Shown here: one piece after another, positions 1-4,389 of the stretch
Layout of the letters: the number at the start of each line of letters is the position of its first letter
Position numbering within the stretch: position 1 is the first letter of the stretch
Assembly (NCBI GenBank): GCA_003551785.1
Contig: PUNP01000843.1
Coordinates: forward strand, 1-6,232
Reading direction: 5' to 3'
Source of the DNA: Candidatus Brocadiaceae bacterium
Lineage (GTDB): Bacteria > Planctomycetota > Brocadiia > SM23-32
DNA length: 6,232 nt
The notes under the pieces: generated by a model
Told to the model about the DNA's origin: nothing
Databases searched by the model: none
What the model saw: the letters and a program-made list of their open reading frames with translations, nothing else
Program-made: the position numbers and the translations under genes

Positions 1-1
1 A

Positions 2-244
2 GCAAACATCGTGGTTGCCACAATACCGGAAGGCTCGCCTGTTGCCGGAAAAACGGTCAGTGAAGTAGCCCAAAGCAGGCATTTCCCCAGGCACTGCGTA
101 ATTGCGGGAATTTACCGAGAAAAAGGGGAGAGTTTTATCTTTCCCCGGGGCAAAGCTGAAATTAACATCGGCGATCAGGTGTTTCTTGCCGCGGCCGCCG
201 AGACCGTCAGTAAAGCCGCCGAATACCTTCAAAAGACAAAATAA
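2..244 (+). CDS. TrkA-family potassium transport regulator, C-terminal fragment (RCK_C domain)
   Basis: The visible 80 residues are the end of a protein whose start lies upstream of the window. The pattern (ATIPEGSPVAGKTVSEV, then VIAGIYREKGESFIFPRG, then INIGDQVFLAA) is that of an RCK_C/TrkA_C domain: a hydrophobic strand, the conserved 'G-S-x-x-x-G-K-T-v' opening, a 'I-x-R-x-x' strand and the closing 'i-x-x-G-D-x-v'. In TrkA and K+ channel RCK proteins this cytoplasmic domain binds a regulatory ligand and controls K+ flux through a membrane partner (TrkH/TrkG/KtrB type); those functions come from the family, not from this fragment. The frame is open back to base 2, so the internal GTG at 11 need not be a start. 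It ends at TAA 242-244. No T-tailed terminator follows; the next structure is the 274-434 inverted-repeat element, which separates it from the convergent helicase. An RCK_C domain can also occur in CPA-type antiporters and channels, so the subfamily is open. Confidence 0.8.
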   Translation, partial: ANIVVATIPEGSPVAGKTVSEVAQSRHFPRHCVIAGIYREKGESFIFPRGKAEINIGDQVFLAAAAETVSKAAEYLQKTK

Positions 245-250
245 CGGCCA

Positions 251-271
251 TTGATTATTGATTATTGATTT
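251..271. repeat. Three tandem copies of a 7-bp unit (TTGATTA)
   Basis: Bases 251-271 read as TTGATTA, TTGATTA, TTGATTT directly after the stop of the upstream gene and immediately before the inverted-repeat element. It is a short A/T microsatellite-like tract. No function can be read from it. Confidence 0.6.
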
Positions 272-273
272 AT

Positions 274-434
274 GGTGCCGTTCCCGAATAACATTTGATA
301 TTTCAGTCGCTTATATATTCTTTTATACCTTTATTATTCGATGTTGCGATATTAAGCGCTTATATAACCCCAACTCTGCGCTGCTTATTAGCAGTAACCC
401 TCAACTGTACAGGACGTTATCTGGGAACGGCACC
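274..434. mobile_element. 161-bp MITE-like element with 19-bp terminal inverted repeats
   Basis: The left end (274-292, GGTGCCGTTCCCGAATAAC) and the right end (416-434, GTTATCTGGGAACGGCACC) are inverted copies matching at 17 of 19 positions. The interior is A/T-rich and holds no ORF of note. It contains a 10-bp direct repeat CGCTTATATA (308-317 and 357-366) and a small palindrome CTGCTTATTAGCAG (381-394). Size, terminal repeats and lack of coding capacity are those of a miniature inverted-repeat element moved in trans by some transposase; the matching IS family is not in the window. Flanking bases are A/T-rich but show no convincing target duplication. Because it lies between two convergent genes, the long-range hairpin could also act as a two-way transcription stop. 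It could alternatively be a purely structural intergenic repeat. Confidence 0.55.
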
Positions 435-458
435 TAATAACAAACCCGGATAATAAGG

Positions 459-1754
459 TCAGGAACTTTTCTTTCTGTGCCTCCGCTTCCGGTTAGCGTT
501 AGAACCCGAACGGGAAGACTTGCGTCCGGACTGCTTGCCGGTCACCTTCCTTCTCCCCCTTTCCCTTTCCAAACTGCCGCTCCTGCCAGCGTAAGGCTTT
601 TCATCCCTACTTTTTGCTTTCGAATCTGAAAAGTCGCTGTGTCGCCCGAGATGCAGTTTGCGCTTTATGAAGCGTTCAATGCTAATAAGCATTTTTTCTT
701 CATCTTCTGCCACGAATGCAATTGCATCGCCGCGGGCCTCAGCCCGTCCCGTTCGCCCGATGCGATGAACATAGTCTTCGGCAACCCGGGGCAGGTCATA
801 GTTGATGACATGCGATATGCCGGTCACATCAATGCCGCGGGCAGCGATATCGGTCGCGACCATAACACTGAATCTGCCGTTCTTGAACCCGTCGAGAGCC
901 TTCCGTCGCTGGGCCTGAGTGCGGTCGGAATGCATGGCAACGGCAGAAACATTTTCACGCGCCAGGCGACGCTGCAGGCGGTCGGCCCGGCGTTTCGTGC
1001 GCAAAAATATCAGTACACTTTCCATAGAAGTCGTTTTCAAAAGGTGAAGCAAAAAGTCCTGCTTCATGTCATGCTCAATTTTATACGCAAACTGATTGAT
1101 TGTTTTAACGGGGTTGTTTACCGGGCCGGCCTGCACCATTTGCGGGGATTTCTGGATATCTTTGCCCAGGGCCTTGACTGCATTGGAAATCGTTGCAGAA
1201 AAAAGCAATGTTTGGCGTTTTCGGGGTATCTCTTTTATTATCCGTCGCACATCATGTATGAAGCCCATGTCCAGCATCCGATCGGCCTCGTCCAGAACTA
1301 AAATCTCAACATTTCCCAGGTTAATAGTTTTGCGCTCCATATGATCCATCAAGCGCCCCGGGGTAGCCACTACAATCTCTACACCAGTACGCAACGCACT
1401 GATTTGTTTTTTTATACTGGCTCCACCATAGACCGCCAGCGAGCGGAGGGGGAGGTAATGCCCATAGGTTTGTATCGATTCTTCGACCTGCACGGCCAGC
1501 TCCCGTGTCGGTGTCATCACGAGTGCACGGACAGCTTTGCCTTTCGGCCTGTTATTGACCTGAGAAAGCCGGTGCAATATCGGCAAGACAAAAGCTGCCG
1601 TTTTGCCGGTGCCTGTTTGGGCACACCCGATAATATCTTTTCCTTCAATCGCATGAGGAATGACCTGTAACTGAATTTCCGTCGGGGCTTTATAGCCGGT
1701 TTTCCTTATACCTTGCTCAAGCCTTTCACTAATACCTGTTGCTGCAAATGACAT
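459..1754 (-). CDS. rhlE: DEAD-box ATP-dependent RNA helicase, RhlE-like
   Basis: A 431-residue cytoplasmic helicase that uses ATP to open short RNA duplexes, with family roles in ribosome assembly and RNA turnover. All core motifs are visible: Q motif (PTEIQ, Q28), motif I AQTGTGKT (45-52), Ia PTREL (82-86), GG (110-111), Ib TPGRL (131-135), II DEAD (155-158), III SAT (186-188), IV LIFLRTK (248-254), V ARGIDV (305-310), VI HRIGRTGR (330-337). The opening MSFAATGIS resembles RhlE. Residues from about 375 to the end form a Lys/Arg/Ser-rich tail (ending KRRHRKKSS), a likely RNA-binding extension. The ATG at 1754 is chosen because GGGAG (1764-1760) sits 5 nt upstream; a TTG 17 codons earlier stays in frame but adds residues unlike the family. 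It stands alone, with its own promoter at 1858-1886, and converges on the TrkA-family gene. SrmB- or DbpA-like identity is less likely from the N-terminus and the short tail. Confidence 0.93.
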   Translation of the reverse strand: MSFAATGISERLEQGIRKTGYKAPTEIQLQVIPHAIEGKDIIGCAQTGTGKTAAFVLPILHRLSQVNNRPKGKAVRALVMTPTRELAVQVEESIQTYGHYLPLRSLAVYGGASIKKQISALRTGVEIVVATPGRLMDHMERKTINLGNVEILVLDEADRMLDMGFIHDVRRIIKEIPRKRQTLLFSATISNAVKALGKDIQKSPQMVQAGPVNNPVKTINQFAYKIEHDMKQDFLLHLLKTTSMESVLIFLRTKRRADRLQRRLARENVSAVAMHSDRTQAQRRKALDGFKNGRFSVMVATDIAARGIDVTGISHVINYDLPRVAEDYVHRIGRTGRAEARGDAIAFVAEDEEKMLISIERFIKRKLHLGRHSDFSDSKAKSRDEKPYAGRSGSLERERGRRKVTGKQSGRKSSRSGSNANRKRRHRKKSS

Positions 1755-1759
1755 ACAAT

Positions 1760-1764
1760 CTCCC
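1760..1764 (-). promoter_or_regulatory. Ribosome binding site of the helicase gene
   Basis: On the minus strand, GGGAG lies 5 nt before the ATG at 1754. No comparable purine-rich site precedes the in-frame TTG at 1805, so this site decides the start. Confidence 0.65.
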
Positions 1765-1840
1765 TGCTTAAAATAATGGAAGTAACATCGAAGGATGGTC
1801 GACAATGTGAAAAGGCGGAGCTCACTTCATAGAACATACC

Positions 1841-1858
1841 TGCAATACGAAGTATGCA
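1841..1858 (-). promoter_or_regulatory. Near-palindrome over the helicase transcription start
   Basis: TGCAATACGAAGTATGCA pairs as TGCA/TGCA and TAC/GTA with one unpaired A and a GAA loop. It lies just downstream of, and touching, the -10 box, where transcription would begin. It could be an operator or a short 5' hairpin in the roughly 95-nt leader. Function is inferred from position only. Confidence 0.3.
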
Positions 1859-1886
1859 TTATATCAATTATCCTGACTGATTGCAA
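1858..1886 (-). promoter_or_regulatory. Sigma-70-type promoter of the helicase gene
   Basis: On the minus strand TTGCAA (1886-1881) and TATAAT (1863-1858) are separated by exactly 17 bp. The -10 is a perfect consensus and the -35 matches TTGACA at 5 of 6 positions. Predicted transcription starts near 1851, giving a leader of about 95 nt before the ATG at 1754. A long A/T-containing leader is common for DEAD-box helicases induced by cold, but nothing here proves cold control. Confidence 0.7.
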
Positions 1887-1901
1887 CTAACCGTAAATAT
1901 A

Positions 1902-1965
1902 CAGTGAACCCCGTTGTCTCATCACCACCGTGCCCTGTTCCGTGGTGATGTTACGGGGTTCACTG
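1902..1965 (+). repeat. Palindromic repeat element, copy A (64 bp)
   Basis: The ends CAGTGAACCCCGT (1902-1914) and ACGGGGTTCACTG (1953-1965) are perfect inverted copies of 13 bp. Inside them CATCACCAC (1920-1928) pairs with GTGGTGATG (1942-1950), so the whole unit folds into a long two-part hairpin. The spacer between the outer and inner arms is 5 nt on the left and 2 nt on the right. The internal string ATCACCACCGTGCCCTGT recurs in copy B. There is no T-run after it, so it is not a classical terminator. It is best read as a short mobile or REP/MITE-like palindrome. Confidence 0.7.
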
Positions 1966-2198
1966 AGGACTTAAGAATAATCTGCAAAGGATAACAGTCA
2001 ACAGCCAGGAGTGTTAACCTGAGCATTTCATAAACCAACGACGATATATTGTTCATTGGGCATGGCGCTCAAACCGAAAAGCACTGCTGAAAAAATCACT
2101 GTTGCCCTCATTTGCTTTTTGTCCAATATTATCTTAGTATTATCATTGCAGTGACATAGCCGGTCAGGACAGCAAAAGTTAAACATTAGGTAAGTCCT
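1966..2198. other. Segment between the two palindromic copies; no convincing gene
   Basis: About 230 bases bounded by inverted flanks: CACTGAGGACTTA (1961-1973) and TAAGTCCTCAGTG (2191-2203) are perfect complements. The stretch is moderately A/T-rich. The only coding-like signal is a 27-codon minus-strand ORF (2111-2028) starting MRATVIFSAVLFGLSAMPNE, which resembles a signal-peptide start but has no clear Shine-Dalgarno sequence and stops at once. It may be the remnant of a secreted-protein gene or chance. The segment could be cargo between two repeat copies. Confidence 0.4.
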
Positions 2199-2366
2199 CA
2201 GTGAACTACGTAGCATCACCACCGTGCCCTGTGCCGGTGGAATGACGATTCTCAGCTACAGCGGGCATAACCAACACTCTCCGCCGTGTGAGAAATCGAC
2301 ACGTAGCTCTGAATCATCATTCCACCGGCACAGGGCACGGTGGTGATGTGAAGACGTGGTTCACTG
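2199..2366 (-). repeat. Palindromic repeat element, copy B (168-bp near-palindrome)
   Basis: A perfect 32-bp inverted repeat (2214-2245 against 2317-2348) forms the core. It extends outward through CAGTGAACTACGT (2199-2211) and ACGTGGTTCACTG (2354-2366), and inward through 2244-2259 against 2303-2318 with 13 of 16 matches, leaving a loop of about 43 nt. Arms are therefore about 60 bp. It shares its end and core sequences with copy A but in the opposite orientation: the arm spacer is 2 nt on the left and 5 nt on the right, the reverse of copy A. The open frame of the following sensor gene extends into this repeat, but those codons are repeat sequence and not protein. Transcripts through here would form a strong hairpin. 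Confidence 0.8.
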
Positions 2367-2425
2367 AATATATACAACATTACGACAAAAAATCGTCCCG
2401 ATACAAGCTTCATAAGGCCTTTGAC

Positions 2426-2441
2426 AAGGAAGGATTTCATG
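2426..2441 (+). promoter_or_regulatory. Shine-Dalgarno and ATG of a blocked 8-codon ORF before the sensor gene
   Basis: AAGGAAGGA (2426-2434) is the best ribosome site near the sensor gene, 4-8 nt before ATG 2439. That ATG opens only MDNQAKRW and stops at TGA 2463-2465, which overlaps the in-frame sensor ATG at 2459. Either this is a coupled leader ORF, or it is the ancestral start, now separated from the gene by a one-base loss in the AAAA run at 2453-2456. Confidence 0.5.
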
Positions 2442-2458
2442 GACAATCAGGCAAAACG

Positions 2459-3631
2459 ATGGTGAATCACCTTGAAAAAAAGAATAACACACAAAAATCA
2501 GGTGTCGTAGAAAGCGGCAGTCTGCAGCTCTTCCGCCTTGCTCTCGACAGCAGCGCGGATCAGGTCTTTTTAATCGACAGCGATGAAATGCGTTTTGTCG
2601 ATGTCAATGAGACCGCTTGCAGCGCACTGCTTTATACGAGGGATGAATTGCTCGCTATGGGCCCTCATGATATCAAGCCGCTGCATACCCTGGAAAGCCT
2701 CAAGGCTGAATTTGACAGGATTTTCTCGGGCCAGTCCAGCGGCATTATCGAGACCGTTCATCAGAGAAAAGACGGCGGCTCTATTCCAGTCGAAGTCAGG
2801 CTCCGGTTGGTCGAGAGTACCCCCCGGAAACTCATCATTGCGCTGGCGACCGATGTTACTGAAAGAATGAAGTTTGAAGAAGACCTCAAATACCAAAACC
2901 TTCTGCTCAGGACGCAAAATGAATCGTCATTGGACGGCATATTGGTGCTTGACAGTCACGATAATGTTATTTCTTTTAACCGGCGTTTTGCCGAGATGTG
3001 GAGTATCCCCGAAGATATCCTGCAAAGCCAGTCAGGCGATGATGCATTGCACTTCGTTCTTCCCCAACTGCCCGATCCGGAGAAGTTTGCTGAGACAATC
3101 GCCGCTATCTACAAGAAAAAAGGTGATAAAAGCCATGACGAGGTGCGGCTGAAAGACGGCAGCATATTTGACCGCTATTCTGCTCCTCTGAATGACCCCG
3201 ATGGCGCGTATTACGGCCGGGTCTGGTACTACCGCGATATCACGCAGCAAAGAGAGCTTGAAGAAAAAAAAGAGTACTACGGGCGTGCCCAGAGCCTGCT
3301 TGCCGAGATTTCCCGCGATTTTATCCTTTCCAACAGCGATAATATCGATGAGAAAATAGATCGGATGCTCGCTAAAACCGCCGAGTTTGTCGTCTTGCTC
3401 CCCTCGACCGAACATACGGTAGCCGGTCGCATAAGTGACAGAATACTTGAGGCCGTTAACGATTTAAAGGTGCAAGGCAGGCCGATCTCCGTTGCCTGCG
3501 GCTATGCCACGAAAGAGAAAGCCGGGCAGAGCTTTAATACTGTCTTCAAAAAGGCCGATAAACAGATGTACAGGTCCAAGATGGAACAAAAGAAATACAC
3601 TGAAAACCGTGTTGTGAACCCCGGGTGCTAA
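2459..3631 (+). CDS. PAS-PAS sensor protein with internally deleted GAF/GGDEF region (degenerate diguanylate cyclase)
   Basis: 390 codons from ATG 2459. PAS domain 1 spans about residues 23-136 (DQVFLIDSDEMRFVDVNETAC to IALATDVTERMKFEEDL); PAS 2 spans about 152-265 (DGILVLDSHDNVISFNRRFAEMW to YYRDITQQRELEE), followed by a short Glu/Lys-rich helix. Residues 278-311 match the opening of a GAF domain (LLAEISRDFILSNSDNIDEK). The text then jumps to the C-terminal half of a GGDEF domain (309-378: FVVLLPST, ISVACGYAT, FKKADKQMYRSK). The catalytic GG(D/E)EF loop is absent; only EF remains, preceded by KTA, so c-di-GMP synthesis is not expected. There is no transmembrane segment, so it is cytoplasmic. 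Relatives often carry an HD-GYP domain after such a GGDEF; here the frame stops. The frame is open upstream to GTG 2288, but that part lies in repeat B. It is probably a decaying gene, although the PAS pair could still bind a ligand or partner. Confidence 0.8.
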   Translation: MVNHLEKKNNTQKSGVVESGSLQLFRLALDSSADQVFLIDSDEMRFVDVNETACSALLYTRDELLAMGPHDIKPLHTLESLKAEFDRIFSGQSSGIIETVHQRKDGGSIPVEVRLRLVESTPRKLIIALATDVTERMKFEEDLKYQNLLLRTQNESSLDGILVLDSHDNVISFNRRFAEMWSIPEDILQSQSGDDALHFVLPQLPDPEKFAETIAAIYKKKGDKSHDEVRLKDGSIFDRYSAPLNDPDGAYYGRVWYYRDITQQRELEEKKEYYGRAQSLLAEISRDFILSNSDNIDEKIDRMLAKTAEFVVLLPSTEHTVAGRISDRILEAVNDLKVQGRPISVACGYATKEKAGQSFNTVFKKADKQMYRSKMEQKKYTENRVVNPGC

Positions 3632-3714
3632 AAGAATCCTCAAACCGCCTTTTGTGGTAAAATGTGTGCAGTTAAAGACATATCTTCCCCACAAAGTGAG
3701 GAGAGCCGCTCTGG
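3632..3714 (+). other. Gap between sensor gene and transposase remnant
   Basis: No terminator hairpin follows the sensor stop. A weak -10-like TAAAAT (3657-3662) and GAGGAG (3698-3703) precede ATG 3715, as expected for the left end of an insertion sequence with its own promoter and ribosome site. A terminal inverted repeat partner was not found. Confidence 0.25.
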
Positions 3715-3795
3715 ATGGCTGTCATTCCACAACCGGGTCTTTTCAGCTGGAAAGACATTGAAAATCCTGGCGACCTCGAGCGCCTTCGGGCCTCA
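3715..3795 (+). pseudogene. Possible transposase N-terminal remnant (IS1182/ISNCY-like)
   Basis: The first 25 or so codons read MAVIPQPGLFSWKDIENP and then GDLERLRA. From memory, this 'P-Q-P-x-L-F-S-W-x-x-v-e-x-x-x-D-L-x-R-L-R' opening is characteristic of transposases of the IS1182 or ISNCY type, which continue into a catalytic domain of about 400 residues. Here the similarity ends within the string CCTTCGGGCCTCA (3783-3795), which recurs at 4083-4095; the frame then runs through a low-complexity repeat to a stop near 3906. GAGGAG lies 11 nt upstream of the ATG. No DDE catalytic residues remain and the element cannot be active. The IS family is a recollection, not a search result. Confidence 0.45.
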
Positions 3796-3842
3796 GGACA
3801 AAAAAAACAAAACATCCCTCTTTTAACCGTTATGTCGGTTTT

Positions 3843-3918
3843 TGCCGTAGCCGTTGTCGTAGTCGTTGCCGTTTCCGTAGTCGTTGCCGTAACCCGTAAT
3901 CCATAACCCAAAACCCAT
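3843..3918. repeat. Degenerate short tandem repeat (GTCGTTGCCGTA type) with ACCCATAA-like tail
   Basis: The 15-mer CGTAGTCGTTGCCGT occurs at 3858-3872 and again at 3876-3890, an 18-bp period built from 6-bp units of the kind GTCGTA, GTTGCC and GTTTCC. It passes into AACCCGTAATCC and ATAACCCAAAACCCA (to 3918). It translates to Val/Ala repeats on one strand and Thr/Ala repeats on the other, which explains the open frames over it. It looks like a replication-slippage microsatellite at the break point of the transposase remnant. Confidence 0.6.
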
Positions 3919-3928
3919 TTGGCTGTTA

Positions 3929-3941
3929 GGCCCGAAGGGCC
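3929..3941. repeat. Short palindrome GGCCC-GAA-GGGCC, copy 1
   Basis: A 5-bp stem with a GAA loop, followed by GTTTCAATCATAG. The same arrangement recurs at 4023-4047, and in inverted orientation at 4080-4092, so it belongs to a local family of dispersed hairpins. Confidence 0.5.
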
Positions 3942-3954
3942 GTTTCAATCATAG

Positions 3955-3997
3955 CCCGGGGTGGATGCGCCCCGCCTTTGGGCGCTGGAACCCCGGG
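3955..3997. repeat. Nested palindrome with CCCGGGGT/ACCCCGGG arms
   Basis: The outer arms 3955-3962 and 3990-3997 are perfect 8-bp complements. The inner arms GCGCCC (3967-3972) and GGGCGC (3980-3985) pair around a 7-nt loop. The whole 43 bases make a nested hairpin between two of the GAA-loop palindromes. There is no T-tract, so a terminator role is not supported. The layout (GAA hairpin, then this palindrome, then GAA hairpin) suggests a composite intergenic repeat. Confidence 0.5.
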
Positions 3998-4022
3998 AAC
4001 AGAGGGCATAACAACAAGAAGA

Positions 4023-4035
4023 GCCCCGAAGGGGC
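4023..4035. repeat. Short palindrome GCCCC-GAA-GGGGC, copy 2
   Basis: A 5-bp stem with a GAA loop. It is followed by GATTCAAAGCATG, which parallels the GTTTCAATCATAG after copy 1, so the similarity extends past the stem to about 26 bases. Confidence 0.5.
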
Positions 4036-4079
4036 GATTCAAAGCATGTGGAGCACAAGAGGACTGTTCAAATCGAGTC

Positions 4080-4095
4080 GGCCCTTCGGGCCTCA
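4080..4095. repeat. Short palindrome GGCCC-TTC-GGGCC, copy 3 (inverted)
   Basis: This is the reverse complement of copy 1, with TTC as the loop on this strand. Its CCTTCGGGCCTCA (4083-4095) also matches 3783-3795 at the end of the transposase remnant, so a fourth, damaged copy probably sits there. Confidence 0.45.
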
Positions 4096-4117
4096 TTGCG
4101 GGGGTGGCGTTTTGGTT

Positions 4118-4150
4118 TCCCTGCCTGCCGCGCTGCGGCGCAGGCAGGGA
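4118..4150. repeat. 11-bp-stem palindrome TCCCTGCCTGC/GCAGGCAGGGA
   Basis: Perfect 11-bp arms (4118-4128 and 4140-4150) flank an 11-nt G/C-rich loop. On the plus strand the stem is followed by AAAAATAAAG, and on the minus strand by AACCAAAACG, so neither orientation has the U-run of an intrinsic terminator. It is a stable hairpin of unknown role. Confidence 0.55.
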
Positions 4151-4157
4151 AAAATAA

Positions 4158-4250
4158 AGGAATTTGCGCCCGGTAATCTCCGGAAACAGGGATAATCTCT
4201 GAACAATCTGCGTTCCGGGATACGCGAAAAACGTTACAGCGCAAATTCCT
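4158..4250. repeat. Inverted repeat pair just upstream of the ice-binding gene promoter
   Basis: AGGAATTTGCGC (4158-4169) and GCGCAAATTCCT (4239-4250) are perfect 12-bp complements enclosing about 70 bp, within which CCGGAA (4180-4185) and TTCCGG (4213-4218) also pair. The right arm ends 15 bp before the -35 box. It could be the ends of a 93-bp mini-element or a regulatory site; the sequence does not decide. Confidence 0.4.
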
Positions 4251-4265
4251 CTTTACATTTTTTGC

Positions 4266-4293
4266 TTGACAGGGAGGAAATTTGCTGTATAAT
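4266..4293 (+). promoter_or_regulatory. Consensus sigma-70 promoter of the ice-binding protein gene
   Basis: TTGACA (4266-4271) and TATAAT (4288-4293), both perfect consensus, are separated by 16 bp, with transcription expected from about 4300. The ATG at 4390 leaves a leader of about 90 nt that contains the repeat fragment at 4339-4352. Such a strong promoter suggests steady, high expression unless a repressor acts. Confidence 0.75.
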
Positions 4294-4338
4294 ACATATT
4301 ACAACCTCGGAGACGAATATCATTAGATGCGGTGGCCG

Positions 4339-4352
4339 GCGTGGTTCACTGA
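4339..4352 (-). repeat. Solo end of the CAGTGAACC palindromic repeat family, copy C
   Basis: GCGTGGTTCACTGA matches the right end of copy B (ACGTGGTTCACTGA at 2354-2367) at 13 of 14 positions. Sequence inward of this point no longer matches the CATCACCAC core, so it is an end fragment or an independent short site. It lies in the untranslated leader of the ice-binding gene. Confidence 0.4.
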
Positions 4353-4374
4353 GTATTTGCCCTGCGGGTTTTTT

Positions 4375-4381
4375 AAAGGAG
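4375..4381 (+). promoter_or_regulatory. Ribosome binding site of the ice-binding protein gene
   Basis: AAAGGAG lies 8 nt before ATG 4390, a strong and well-spaced Shine-Dalgarno sequence. The resulting protein begins with a clear signal peptide, which supports this start. Confidence 0.8.
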
Positions 4382-4389
4382 AGAGAAAC

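Noticed and set aside
639..1301. Plus-strand open frame of 220 codons opposite the helicase
   Set aside because: The helicase has all DEAD-box motifs on the minus strand; the antisense translation has no domain signature or ribosome site.
1755..1805. Helicase start at TTG 1805
   Set aside because: It has no good ribosome site, while ATG 1754 has GGGAG at 5 nt and yields the usual MSF-type RhlE N-terminus.
1902..2366. Repeated palindromes considered as a CRISPR array
   Set aside because: The copies are inverted rather than direct, differ in size, lack regular spacers, and no cas gene is present.
2288..2458. Upstream extension of the sensor gene to GTG 2288
   Set aside because: The added 57 residues are encoded mostly by palindromic repeat B, have no protein-like pattern, and the GTG lies in the repeat loop without a Shine-Dalgarno sequence.
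3290..3631. Active diguanylate cyclase
   Set aside because: The GG(D/E)EF loop and the N-terminal half of the domain, including the metal- and GTP-binding residues, are missing.
3672..3911. 79-codon minus-strand ORF with a Thr/Ala run
   Set aside because: The run is the translation of the short tandem repeat at 3843-3899, and no domain or ribosome site was seen.
3965..4195. 76-codon plus-strand ORF
   Set aside because: It runs through several palindromes, has no ribosome site, and its Arg/Gly/Pro-rich translation looks like read-through of G/C-rich repeats.
4359..4374. GCCCTGCGGG followed by six T: possible terminator or attenuator before the ice-binding gene
   Set aside because: The stem is only three G/C pairs with a 3-nt loop, too weak to call, and it abuts the Shine-Dalgarno sequence of an evidently functional gene.
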